A stretch of DNA of 64,000 bases from Pochonia chlamydosporia 170. Lineage: Eukaryota > Ascomycota > Sordariomycetes > Hypocreales > Clavicipitaceae. The stretch is taken from contig NC_035791.1 in NCBI RefSeq assembly GCF_001653235.2, positions 3,038,001 to 3,102,000 on the forward strand, in the 5' to 3' direction. Of the stretch, positions 12,171 through 23,566 are shown piece after piece. Each line of letters starts with the position of its first letter. The first letter of the stretch is position 1. The position numbers and the translations under genes were made by a program. The notes below the pieces were generated by a model that saw only the letters and a list, made by a program, of their open reading frames with translations, was not told the origin of the DNA and did no database searches.

Positions 12171-14975
12171 ATGGCAGGTTCACAGCTCAAGCGCCTCAAG
12201 GCGTCCTTGAGAGAACAAGGCATAACTGGACCTCAGCAGTCAAAAAAACAGCGGCGCAAGAATGCTGAGGAGGGAAAAGCTCGGAACGACAAGAGACTAC
12301 AGCGTGGCGTGGTTTTGGAAGGCATCCGCGAGCAGTTCAACCCGTTTGATTTGAAACATGCTGCTCGAGGTCCGAAATTCGAGGTGACAACCAACCGAGT
12401 CGCTACGGGAGATGCAGCTAAAGGAATTCGAGGACGGCCCGGCGTTGCGAGGGCCGTTGGTGAAGAAAGGGTGCGTTCGATCTCTACAGTCTGTCCCGGG
12501 AGCTTGGTCTAACAATGACGGTATATATAGAGACGCGAAACCCTCTTGGTTGATATGCAGCGACGAAACAAGGTCGGGGGTATCCTCGACAGACGATTTG
12601 GTGAAAACGATCCCACCATGGCGCCAGAAGACAAAATGCTCGAACGGTTCGCCAGAGAAAAGCAACGGAGTCACAAAAAGAGTTCAATGTTTGATCTAGA
12701 AGATGATGTCCCCCTAGAGGGGGGCCTCACCCACGGAGGAAAGGCTTTGGAATTTGATGACGACGAACCGGTGGACGATTTCCAGGAAGACGATCTTGAC
12801 ATGGACTACGACAGTGATGGGTCCGTGAGAGAGGCACAGAGACTGAAGCGACTTCGGTCCATGGCATCAGCCGAAAATAATGAAGACGATGAGGAAGATG
12901 AGCCGCAAAGAAAAAAGACTAAGAAGGAGGTTATGGAGGAGCTCATCGCAAAATCGAAGATGCACAAGTATGAGCGACAAGCTGCCAAAGAAGTTGACGA
13001 TGACGTGCGTGCGGAGCTCGACAAAGAACTGCAAAGTATTCAAATGCTGCTCACTTCAACCAAGGGCTCACGGCGTGAGAATGGTGCCGATACTTCACAC
13101 ATTTCTTCAATCGCTGGTGTGGACAGAAATGCCTTCGACAGGAACTTTGATCTTGAAGTCAAGAAGCTGGCCCAAGACAAGCGTGCTCAGCCCACAGACC
13201 GCACCAAAACTGAAGAAGAAAAGGCGGAAGCAGAGTCCAGGAGATTAAAGGAGCTCGAGGACAAGCGTCAGCGACGAATGAGAGGAGAGGATGTGACAGA
13301 TAGCGAAGCCGAATCAGACGCCGACAATGACAAGTCCAACGGAGCGGGCGAGATGGAAGTTGACGATGAAGAGGATGATTTTGGGTTGGGTAGCGGTATC
13401 CGCACGCGCCCAACTGCTACAGAGTTGGGCTTTGATGACGAAGATGACTTCATCATTGACGACGACCTTGTTGCCAGTGGTTCGGATTTGGAACCTATTG
13501 ACAGCGACGAGGAGTCTGGAGAAGACGATGAGGACACTTCACAGCAGGACGAAGAGGAAGACGAGGAAGACGAGTTCACCAAGGGCTTGCTGAACGAAGA
13601 AGAAGCAAGAAATCCCATTTTTCGGGTTGTCGACTCTGATGCAAAAGCGGCTGTCGCCCAAAAGTCTGACGACCAAGGACTGCCGTTCACCTTTCCTTGC
13701 CCCCAGTCTTGCGAAGAATTTGAGGCCATTACTCAATCGTATCCTCGCAAATCCTTGCCAACTATCGTTCAACGAATTCGAGCTCTTCATCACCCTAAGC
13801 TAGACAGCAAAAACAAGGAGAGGCTCGGCAACTTTGCCATTGCCCTCATCGACTTTGTGGCCCTGCCATGGGATGAAACATCGTCTCCGCCATTCTCGGT
13901 ATTAGAGAGCCTGATCCGTCATATCCACTCTCTTTCCAAGATGTTCCCGACAGAAGTTGGCAGAAGATTTCGCCATCACATCTCGCAGATTGGTGAAGAA
14001 CGACCCTTGGCTCTGCAACCATCAGACCTTGTCGTGTTAACCGCTGTGGGCACCACATTTCCCACGTCGGATCATTTCCACCAAGTAGTGACGCCAGCCA
14101 TGCTCACCATGGGCCGGTTCTTGGGTCAGAAAGTCCCACAAAAGCTATCTGATTATGCAACTGGCACATATCTCACCATTTTGTCTCTGCAATATCAGCA
14201 GTTATCTAAGAGATTTGTTCCCGAGGTTGCAAACTTTTGCTTGAACACGCTGTGTGCTCTGTCACCAGCAGGGCCAACAAAGCAGCTTGGGAGCTTCCCT
14301 CGGCACGAACCCCCGGCCGGCATAAGAGCTCGTAAATTGGGCGAAGCTGCCGTTAGAAAGTTGACCTTTTCGGATTGCTCTGCTGTCAACCATGAAGATG
14401 GTTCTGTGAAGGCCGCAATCTTGGCCACTGTTCTAGATGTCCTAGATGCTGCTGCTGAGCTATGGACTGGCAAGGAAGCGTTCATAGAGACATTCAGCCA
14501 AGTGGTCAGGGTACTCAAGCACGTCACTAGCAAATCGTGCCGTTCTCAGCTACCCTCTCGGATCATTGACAGAGCAGAGAAGCTCACAGCTAAAATGGAG
14601 CGCATGCTCAGCCTTGCGCAGATATCACGCCGGCCCTTGGAACTGCACCACCATCGGCCGCTGGCAATCAAGACGTACATACCCAAGTTTGAAGAGACGT
14701 TCGATCCCGATAAGCACTACGATCCTGACCGTGAGCGGGCTGAGTTGGCCAAGTTGAAGAAAGAGCACAAGAAGGAACGCAAGGGAGCAATGAGGGAGCT
14801 GAGGAAGGATGCCAACTTCATGGCCAGAGAGAAGCTCCGAATCAAGAAGGCCAAGGACGAGGCTTACGAGAAGAAGTTCAAGAGGATCGTATCGGAGATT
14901 CAAAGCGAGGAAGGCAAAGAGGCCAATTTGTACGAGAGAGAAAAGTCAGCGAGAAAGCGTGCCAGGAACAGGTAG
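12171..14975 (+). CDS. nop14: Nucleolar protein Nop14, SSU processome component
   Basis: Nop14 is required for 18S rRNA maturation and 40S assembly in the 90S pre-ribosome. Two exons, 12171-12470 and 12531-14975, joined in phase 0 (EER to RRETLLVDMQRRNK), give about 914 residues, slightly longer than the 810-residue yeast protein. Conserved features are the N-terminus MAGSQLKRLKASLREQG, the block NPFDLKHAARGPKFEV, GGILDRRFGENDPTMAPEDKM, several highly acidic low-complexity stretches (about residues 190-220 and 370-480), a helical central region, and a C-terminal Lys/Arg-rich tail with ERAELAKLKKEHKKERKGA, typical of the family. The start sits in a good context (caaacATGG). Confidence 0.95.
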
Positions 14976-15459
14976 ATGGCTCGGTTAAATTAGAACTTTG
15001 GATATGTCCTACACGTATATTGGTCGAGTGCAGCAATGTTTAGCCACTACCCTGAATGTGAGGTGGAAGAATTTGTAGAAAATGCAATGTTGGCCGTCTA
15101 AAGTATCGCAGTAACGTAATGAGGAGTCTGAATAATTTTCTAGATTCCTTTCAATTTTAGCAAGCCGACAAGTATGAGGATGGTGTCTTGGTGGTTACAC
15201 TCACACGATTCTTCTGACATGTGAGTTGTTAGTCTACTGTTGTCTCCAGCAAGCAGAGTGGACCCATCACTGAGAGGCTGCCTCAGACTTCACTCAATCC
15301 ACAACACCAGCACATCTCACATCAGGACAAGCACAAATCGAATTTCAACCGCGACCGACAATCTCAAATCACATTGATTTAAATACCACCACACGGGAGC
15401 AAGTTCTGCCGTAACTACTTGAGCGCTTTACTACCCCTGCATGAAAGATAGCTTGCACA
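14976..15459. other. Gene-free region between nop14 and the G-patch gene
   Basis: 484 bp between tandem genes. It should hold the nop14 3' UTR and the promoter of the G-patch gene. No further feature seen. Confidence 0.55.
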
Positions 15460-16434
15460 ATGCCGCCTTCCAACGGCACAGGTGCCACAGCACCAGATGA
15501 TGACGCAGAAGACGACTACATGAACATGACATTTGAGGACCCCACGCCAAAGACAGAATCATCTCTACAACGGACCCAACGCCTAAAAAAGGAGTCCCTC
15601 GCAAGAGGGAAAATAAAATCCAAAGCAGAACGCGCCGAAGAAGAAGCTGCAGCAAGGGAAAAGGCTCTATCAACATCCATGCTCGAAGCGCCAGGCGCAA
15701 AGAAGAGCAAAGGCCTAGCCATGATGGCAAAGATGGGCTTCACAGGAGGAGGACTAGGTAAAAAGACAGACGACGGCGAGGGCTCCACCAGAACTGAGCC
15801 GATAAAGGTCAACATCAAAGAGGACCGAGGGGGAATCGGCATGGAGAGTGAGAAGAAAAGAAAACTTCAAGAGGCGATGGAAGAACGGGGCGTTAAAACC
15901 GTCAAAATTGACCCGGATGAGTATAGGGAGAGGGTGAGAAAGGAGCGCGAGGACGAGAGGCTCGAGAAGCAGTTTTATGCTGCGCAGCGGGTGGCGGAGC
16001 GGATGGATGAGGAGCGGGAAGATGAGGAGGATGCTGTGGAGAAACAAAAAGACATTTCCTCGCGACCACTTAAGTCGATACCGGTGTTGTATCGGGGTCT
16101 TGTTCGTCATAGGGAAGAAAAGGAGCGGGATAGGCGGATGCGGTATGACCTTGAGCAGTCACTCTCTCGGTTGCCGACGTATGATGATGAGGACGAAGAT
16201 GAGGATGATAAGAAGGCGTTGGGGAAGAAGAAGACTACTTATGTTACTTCCGAGGATTTGGATGAGGAAGATGAGGAGTTGGATAAATTTAATGCGCTGG
16301 AGCCAGCAGAACGGCTGGGGATGTTGGTGCAGCACTTGCGGGAAGAATATTGGTATTGCTTCTGGTGTAAGATGAAGTATGAGAGTAAAGAGATGGATGG
16401 CTGTCCTGGTATTTCTGAAGAAGATCATGATTAA
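15460..16434 (+). CDS. GPATCH11/CCDC75-like G-patch protein with DUF4187
   Basis: An intronless frame of 324 residues. After an acidic, Lys-rich N-terminus there is a G-patch (about residues 87-125: GLAMMAKMGFTGGGLGKK, then GIGMESEKKRK), a module that activates DEAH helicases in RNA processing. A long charged helical region with acidic runs follows, and then a C-terminal DUF4187-like module with two Cys pairs (YWYCFWCKMKYES, then DGCPGISEEDHD). This order matches vertebrate GPATCH11 (CCDC75). Nuclear RNA metabolism is likely, but the specific helicase partner is unknown. The stop lies only 48 bp from the stop of the convergent membrane-protein gene. Confidence 0.88.
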   Translation: MPPSNGTGATAPDDDAEDDYMNMTFEDPTPKTESSLQRTQRLKKESLARGKIKSKAERAEEEAAAREKALSTSMLEAPGAKKSKGLAMMAKMGFTGGGLGKKTDDGEGSTRTEPIKVNIKEDRGGIGMESEKKRKLQEAMEERGVKTVKIDPDEYRERVRKEREDERLEKQFYAAQRVAERMDEEREDEEDAVEKQKDISSRPLKSIPVLYRGLVRHREEKERDRRMRYDLEQSLSRLPTYDDEDEDEDDKKALGKKKTTYVTSEDLDEEDEELDKFNALEPAERLGMLVQHLREEYWYCFWCKMKYESKEMDGCPGISEEDHD

Positions 16435-16482
16435 TTAGATTCATAACGTATTATGGCTACTTCACACGAATACATGTGCTGA

Positions 16483-17197
16483 TTACTCTTCAACAGTTCG
16501 CTCGCTCACGTCAACAGTCTTGTTCACGGGCTGCAACTCAACGTCCCTCCCAGGATAACTAGGAGGCGGCACAGCCAAAGAATCCATCCTCACGTACGCT
16601 GCCTTCGGGATATGTTTCTGCGCATCAACCTCTCGACATCCAATCGTGAACAACGCAAAGTGAAAGACACTACACTCGTTAGAACCAAGTAACCAATCCA
16701 GCAAGCAAGGGACGTACATATCTATCGCCGCTACCAAAACGGCAGCAGTAACAACCTTTCTGTTTATCTTTTTCCTCATGGTACTCTCCTGCCAGTAGTA
16801 TCCGTCCTTCATGAAGCCGGTTATGGCGGTTGCGATACCCATGCCAAGCCACAGGACGAGATCGCATCCCACAATGGCACCGGGTGTGATGCCGTTACGA
16901 TCGTGGCGTACAAAGAGGCATATCGTCTCGGAGAAACTCCAGCATAGGCCGCAGATTACCTGAGATAGTTAGTTAAGGTTGTCGGTGGATGGAAGGATTG
17001 GTTCGAACCCCAGGACCCATGATGAGGAGTGGCATGTCGACATCATTGAGATGTAGGGCGATGAGAAGGCCTAGAACTACTGTGCCGAGTATTACTGATG
17101 TGATTCGAAGGGATAACTTGGTAATATATGTTTTCTTTGAGGACCTGTATGGCGGTCGTATGTAGAGAATGGTGTTATCCGGCGAATTGGTAGCCAT
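16483..17197 (-). CDS. Small four-TM (MARVEL-like) membrane protein, unknown function
   Basis: Three exons on the minus strand, 17197-17009, 16959-16718 and 16669-16483, in phases 0 and 2, give about 205 residues. Four hydrophobic segments are visible: ITSVILGTVVLGLLIALHL, the start of exon 2 (VICGLCWSFSETICLFV), VGCDLVLWLGMGIATAITGF, and VVTAAVLVAAIDIVFHFALF across the last junction. The spacing and the small size resemble MARVEL-domain proteins, but this is inference. The C-terminal tail is soluble with a PPPSYPG motif that could bind WW domains. No specific function is recognised. Confidence 0.75.
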
Positions 17198-18023
17198 TGT
17201 GGCAGTGGATTGTTGGTGGATTACACACGAAGGGGGAAGGAAATGTGAGAAGGTATTTGAGAAATAGGCGCTGCTGTTGGTCTTGTTTAAGGTTTATCAG
17301 CCTTTGGGGTTGGCTGTGCTTTCGTATTCAATGCTAATACGAAACGTCTGGTACTCCGGTTTGGGTGACATTGCCCACCCACTTTGGGTGCCGGCCTCTT
17401 GATGTCCATGTCGGCACCAACAACCTACGTCTGTACCGAGTAGAGTGAACTATCGTATTGTATTAGCGCATACGGAGTAGTATAACAAAGCGATCGGGCA
17501 ACCACAGTAAAAACTTGTTTCTTCCCAGCCACAGTGACCTCTTCGTTATGGTGACTCCAGAGAGTCAAGTTGAAGCGCCAAGACCAGCTGAACAGCAAAT
17601 GTGCCAGCAGCCCCGGTTTCTACTACAAGAAGCCTAGGTTCTCGTGTTTGGGTAATATGCCTAAATGGTAACCTTATTTGGGGGGGATGTTTCAAAAACT
17701 GCTTGTGTGTGAGGTTGCGAATGAGTGCCCGTCTTGCGGTAACTGGTGGCTAGTGTTACTGGGACCCTGGGAAGAGTTGGTACGCTTGTGAAAGAAATCT
17801 TTTATTATCGACAGCTACTGAGATCCTTGTTCTACTTCTAGAGAACCCTTGTACTGATGTTCTTTGCGAACTTGCTCATCGACCAGTATGTCATCCTAAT
17901 CCCAGTATCTGCTTGGGACTGCTTTTCGTCGTCTCTGCTTTCCGTCGTCCCTGCTTTCCACGATGCCAAGTTAAGTTTGCAAATTTTCGATCTGCCCCTT
18001 CCAGATCTTATACCTTTGCCTTG
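17198..18023. other. Gene-free region between membrane-protein gene and coiled-coil gene
   Basis: 826 bp between the start of the four-TM gene and the stop of the next minus-strand gene. It contains one TACGGAGTA copy at 17471-17479 (see the dispersed motif finding). No coding potential recognised. Confidence 0.55.
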
Positions 18024-19815
18024 TTAATGCCCCTTTCCCTGCCTGTGACGTGCTACTCTCCGCAAAGAAACTGCTACACGAGCTTTACAAATCAATTCTC
18101 TTCGCTCAAACCGCTCTCCTTCTTCCGTGCCAGTTACATAAAGCGCTGGGCACTGCAACACGCGAACGAAATATTCGGCACGTTCAATTATATCATTGCG
18201 ATCCGATACCGTGCCCTCGTCATCGATATGTGACGCACTCGCCGGTATTTCATTGCCATGAGAGGCGGCCATATCCTCGCTGTTATCAGATACCGTGAAC
18301 TTTACATTATTGTTTGATTTTGGCTTCATATTTTCAACTTCGTAAGGAATCGATCCAAAGTCGCTGCCAGATTCCGGAGAACCTACCACAATGGTTGACA
18401 CAGCATCCACACTGTTGTCATCGGAAGTTTTCAATTCATTTTTGCCATGGTTTGTCCCAATATGCGACGTGGTCTCCATCGTATTGCCGTCGAAAGGCAT
18501 GGTCTCATTGTCGGGAAATGGGCGAAACGAAGCGGGTTTTAACTCATAAATGGCTCGAGAAGTCATGAAACCTTTCGTGAGTTGGATCGCAGATTGAAAT
18601 ATTCCAGTCATACCGTCCTGTAAAGAGCTTTCCGGATCAGTTTTGAATGGCTGCAGCTGTTCGCAGACCCAATCCATGTGACAACGTATTCGCTCGTCGT
18701 TCAGCCCGAGCTCAGTGTATATAACATCTGTCACCTTTGATTTTACTAGCCCTAGAGCCCGTAAAGCATTTGGTTTGTTTTGGTGTACTCCTGTTGCTTT
18801 GAATTAGAGACAGATGTTTTCCACAGAACATACCACACATACCTTTGACATCGCGATAACATGCCGTAAAAGCTGGCATAAATTTCTCGCCCCAAATATT
18901 GGTCTCTCCGCGAAAGAAACCCACCAATACACTCCATATGAACCTCTCGAGAAGTGGCACTTGAAGCTCCGACTTTTCTCTGCATAGTTTGATCAGTCGA
19001 GCCATTCCCAGAACTTGTGTTCCAATTTCTTTGGGATGTGTTTTGAGATTCAAAACCACGAATCTGTGGATTTGGTACTGCAGCAGCTTCCAGTTCTGAA
19101 GAGTAGAAGTTGTAGAAACCTGGTTTTCGTTCGCATTCTTCTGTTCCGCCTCTTCTAGTGCAAGGACGGCCTGCTGTCGAACCTCGTCAGTGTCACGCTT
19201 GAACTTCTCGAGGTCGTGCTTCAATTTATCATTTTCAGCTCGCAGGGTTGCCTTTTCCGCTGTTAGAGAAGCTATATCCGCTAACCTTCTCGTACCCTTC
19301 TCTTCCATGTCTACCAGTGCCTTCTGATACTTGATCAGCTCGTGTTCTAAGCTCGTAATCAGCACCTCCGCCCTCTCGACTCGCTCTTCAGACGTTTGCA
19401 TATTTTCCAATATGGATCCAAGAAGCTCTTTAACTTCTTCCGATTTTTTCGGCCGCTTTGGAATAGCGTCATCGTATTCAGACCGTTGGAATGGTCTCTT
19501 CTTCCCTGCAGTTCCTAAGCTACTGGCTGACATAGCCTTGGCTGTCTGTGTAGATTCTGTGTCGGAAGCTGCACCCCTTTCTCCACGCTCATTTGAAAGT
19601 CCTTTGGACAAGTCGATTGCGTTAGAATCTGTGCTTTTGTGAAGCGTCAGTTTCTTGCGTCTGGCTGCAGGCTGTGCTGCGCTGCCGGACTCTAGTGCGT
19701 CCTTCTTACGCGGATGCCTCTTTCTTTTGGGCATTGTCATGTCTGGTCCCCAATCTTTATCGCTGTCGCTATCCTTTTTTCTGACAGTACGGGGTGTTGA
19801 GGAAAGAATTGGCAT
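18024..19815 (-). CDS. Orphan coiled-coil protein, divergent from Hsp70-like gene
   Basis: Two exons, 19815-18843 and 18790-18024, joined in phase 1 (YRDVK-G-VHQNKPNALRALG), give about 579 residues. The N-terminal 100 residues are basic and disordered (RKKDSDSD, PKRKRHPRKK, a probable nuclear localisation signal). A coiled coil spans about 145-230, then comes a globular helical part (about 240-400, FIWSVLVGFFRGETNIWGEKF), a Ser/Asp-rich linker, and a C-terminal motif CPALYVTGTEEGE with RRELICKA. The C-terminal motif resembles one I recall from lineage-expanded fungal proteins, but I recognise no function. The upstream in-frame ATG at 19932 would add 39 residues; MPILSSTPR was preferred. It shares a repeat-containing 548 bp promoter with the Hsp70-like gene. 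Confidence 0.75.
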
Positions 19816-20363
19816 GTTGACGATGAATGGACGACTAAATGGCGTTCCGAAGCCAGTAAGACTGGGATCAACAATGTAGAAGGAGTGCCAGATGAAAGTC
19901 AAGAAATGTGAGATGGGGCGGAACAGAAACATGAACTGATACTTAAATACTTAGGTACTCAGCAGGTCCTCTAAGCGAAATGTGGAAAGTGAGGAGTAAG
20001 TGAACTGAAAGTGAGCTGAACGAAATGTGCAACTCACTTTCACCAGCAACCCGATTTGTGTCCTATCTCGCTAAGACCTACCGCGTCTCGAACAATATGA
20101 TTGAAAGGTGATCTTCAAAGGCGTAAGCAAAAGCATGTTAACAGAAAGTGAACAAACGAAGGTGCATAACTCACATTGGCCGTCAACCTGATTCGTTTGA
20201 TACGTCGAGAAGCATTTTGCAACCGCAACCACATCTTGAACCAAGTCACATTTCTATATTTCTTCTTCGCTCTCGCAAATTCTTCTACCTGACTCTTCTC
20301 CTATCTGCAAAACTAATGTCCAAGCCGTGAACAGAAACTGGCACCCAAGCATCTACCAGAAAC
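19816..20363. promoter_or_regulatory. Shared divergent promoter with repeated GAAAGTGA-type elements
   Basis: 548 bp between two start codons. The 9-mer GAAAGTGAG occurs at 19985-19993 and 20007-20015, its exact inverse CTCACTTTC at 20033-20041, and GAAAGTGAA at 20144-20152. The segment from about 20007 to 20078 is imperfectly repeated from about 20144 to 20215 (shared order: GAAAGTGA, AACGAA, AACTCAC, CAACC, GATT). This could be a cis-regulatory module serving both genes; no known factor is assigned. Confidence 0.5.
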
Positions 20364-22615
20364 ATGGCCAACCCGAGCTGCATTGTAGTGGGAATAGACT
20401 ACGGGACAACGTATGACACTCCAACTACTGCGTTATTAGCAAAAGATTTGTTCTGTGCTGACGACCTCTAGGTACTCTGGGGTTGCCTTTGCTCGATCAG
20501 GCGAACCAGATCGCGTTCATTTTGTATCAAACTGGAACACTACAAACTTCCTTGAATGCACGAAGCAAAAAGTCCCAAGCGCTATTTACTATACTGATGG
20601 AGACAAGACTCCGATTTGGGGCTACGAAGCAACTTCTGGGCATAGTCTCCGATGGCTAAAATTATTACTGCTTGACGAAAAAGATATGCCACCTCATCTG
20701 AAGGACTCAAGATATATTCGCACAGCGACAAGATTGCTCGAAAAAAAAGGAAAGCATGTCACAGAGGCTATTGCTGACTACCTTCGAGAGCTGTGGAAGC
20801 ACACTCTTGTTGCTATCAAAAAGGCTTTTGGAGAGAGGTTAGTAGCACTGTCGACCTTTAAATTGGTAGTCACGCTGCCAGCAATCTGGCAGCCTTATGC
20901 CCAGATGCGAATGGAGCAAGCAATTATCATGGCTGGGTTGTTGGAGAAACGCGCGGCAGGAGAAAGCACACTCAGTTTCTTACCCGAGCCGGAAGCGGCT
21001 GCCCTGGCTTGCTTTGCGAAGATGAGCAACAGACCAGATATAAAGGTACGGGTTGACTGTAGAATACAACAGAGAGATGTTTTCCTATTGGAAGCGTGCT
21101 AACTTTACAAGAAACATGATGACTTTGTGGTTTGCGATGCAGGTGGTGGAACAGTGGTACGCCGTTCAAAAACATACCCTTGCCTTCTAGGCTGACCAAG
21201 GATAGGACATCATCACCTACAAAATTGCCAAGACTAGCCCCGTGACAGTCCGAGAAAGTGTGCCAGGAGATGGTAAGTGGCTTGCGATGCCTTCAATATT
21301 GTTTGAACTGGACTAATTTCCCCCAAGGTAGACTTTGCGGTGCTGTACGGCTAGACGAAGCGTTCGAATCTCTCTTGGCACAAAAATTGCCCAAAGACGT
21401 CCGGAAGGCTTTAACACCGGCTGAGATGAAAAGAGTTCTCGACATCAATTGGGAAAATGGGATCAAGCTTGACTTTACTAACTCTGACAAGTCGTACCCG
21501 GTTCAAATTCCATTTTCGATGAGTCTAGCTTCGATTCGATGCCCCAAAGATGTAACCTTAAAAAGGTGAGATTCTGGGATTTTTGGTTCAAAGTCCAGGA
21601 CCTCGTGGTGGAGATAGACCAAACTCATGTGTATCTAGGTATGACATATGGCCTGTTTTTCAGGATGTCCTAGATGAAGTCTCCCAACTGGTCTTGGACC
21701 AAATTCGACGAGCAGTTACTCGCTACCGGAAGGCCCCAAAGGTACGCACCAAATTTGCATCCCCCGTGAGTCGTGGTTGCTAATTCGTCTTGTACCAGTG
21801 TGTCCTCCTGGTTGGCGGCTTTGGCAAATCTCGTATCCTCTTCGACTACCTTAAGCAACAAATAAAAGTGGCATACTCTGGCGTTGAAGTAATCCAGGAA
21901 GAAGGCGCGGATCCGTAAGTTCCTTGTATGCGGATTTAGGTTGGAGAAGCACGGCTGACCTATGGACCTTGTGAAGATGGACCGCAGTCTGTCACGGAGC
22001 AGTCATCAAGGGACTTACAAAGCCACAATCTCTCACATCTAGTCAAGCCAAACTGGTAGACTCCAGATTTTCTCGCCACAACATAGGTACTCTCGTCAAC
22101 ATCATTCCATTCGACGCAGACTGGCATGATGAAATGGATAAGGAGTGGTGTCCAGTCCAAAGACTGTATCAAGCAGCGGACCAAATCGAGTGGCTTATCC
22201 TGAAGGTACGCACATATCTGAACTCAATATCGTGTGACTACTAACAGAGCCCTAGGATGAGGTTATCAAAGATAATGAGCCCAAAGGATTCGAATTTTTC
22301 CAACCTCTAAATGAGGAGCCTCGACAAATTGTGAACGACTTGGTCTACTCTCCAGCTTCGGAGGCGCCAGGCCGATGCGATAATAGTGTCAAACTGCTGT
22401 GTACTGTGCGGTGGTCATCAGTTCCCAACTACGAGTCATTACCAATAGCTACGACCGATGACGGATTCGAATTTCGAGAGTTGCGCTACGAGATCAAGTT
22501 TGTAACTCATGGAGTGTCACAAGATTTTCAAGTATTTCATAACGGCAGGATGGTTGCAGCCAAAAGTGTGGATGTCGACTTTTCTGACAGCGGAAAATTG
22601 GTCAGACGAGAATGA
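20364..22615 (+). CDS. Hsp70-like (actin-fold) ATPase, divergent, HSPA12-like
   Basis: Nine exons: 20364-20410, 20472-21045, 21112-21156, 21206-21272, 21328-21565, 21639-21741, 21799-21914, 21977-22205 and 22256-22615. All phases close and give about 592 residues. The actin-fold ATPase motifs are present: phosphate-1 GIDYGTTYSGVAF, phosphate-2 VVCDAGGGTV, and the adenosine motif LLVGGFGKSR. It is shorter and far more diverged than canonical Hsp70, and I see no EEVD tail, so it is not a standard folding chaperone. Fungi carry expanded families of such Hsp70/HSPA12-like proteins, mostly uncharacterised. The C-terminal 120 residues look beta-rich. The eight introns are many compared with its neighbours (none to six). 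Function unknown beyond probable ATP binding. Confidence 0.85.
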
Positions 22616-23566
22616 GGAAACGGTTTGCAATGCTGTTTAGTTCAGTGAACTATTTGTACTGAAATTTGGGTCATTTAGCTTATCGATTTTTACGATGAAG
22701 ACATCAGCCAGTAAAGGAGACTTAGAATCAAGTGATTTTAGGGGTTGGAGGTTGGGCCTTAAGGGTTGGAGATGGTACCTTGAGTTGATGGTATTCAAAC
22801 ATACATGTTGCTTTTCCTCCTAGGAGATTGAAGAAATAGTCATAAGTTCTGGAAGGGTGTATGTATTCATTGCTTTTCCCTATGTCGCTTCCCATGTGTG
22901 GGACATACTGCCCTCTGGTTTATGATAAATTAAAACTGCCACAATAACGCTGTCGAAATGTCTACAGAAGTAGATATCTCCTTGGCAGACATCGCGGCTA
23001 AGTCTAATATCCCCAAAGAAACTGGGCTATCCGGTTGCAATGATACCATCTGTTGTTTCCATGTCTCGCGTTGTCTCCTACAGTGGTAACAGCCACCGTG
23101 GGTCGCAGCTCAGCCGTGGTCAAATGAGGAGATTGGAGGTACCGCGAAAGGTAGCTCAGCTGGGGCAGTAGAGGACAAATTGTCTAGTACGTAGTTTCAA
23201 GCTGGAGTGCCAGGGCTGTGGTCAAAGTTGACGCTCTGCGTTGCTAGAAAACGAAATATTAATTGATGTCAAGGATCTTGGATTTTTGAATTTTAAAGTG
23301 AATGCGCGGTGATCCGGGACATGCATGTGCACTCTAAATGTCGTCTTGGCAGGAGCGACCCTGAAAAGGCAGGCGATATGCCCCTGTCCCACATTCCCTG
23401 ACTGCCCCTGTTAAGCCACCTGGCCTTGTGTTGTGTTACTTGACTAGACGGCAGCCAACTAGAGCCCTCAACTTTTTTGGACCACGTCGACTTCGTGCAT
23501 CCTACAAAACTTTCTGCGACCCTTCATGCCATAATTGCCGGCGGTGCGTGCCGTTTCTCGCCCGTT
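22616..23566. other. Gene-free region between Hsp70-like gene and erj5
   Basis: 951 bp between tandem genes. A tRNA A-box-like string (tagctcagctgg, 23152-23163) occurs but no tRNA folds around it. The erj5 promoter should be at the right side. Nothing else recognised. Confidence 0.5.

Noticed and set aside
16998..17012. ggttcgaacc, resembling a tRNA T loop
   Set aside because: It lies at the exon/intron boundary of the four-TM gene and neither strand gives a T stem or cloverleaf.
23152..23215. tRNA-like A box (tagctcagctgg) followed by a weak B-box-like string
   Set aside because: The B box is poor (gtttcaagctg) and no acceptor, anticodon or T stem pairs around it.
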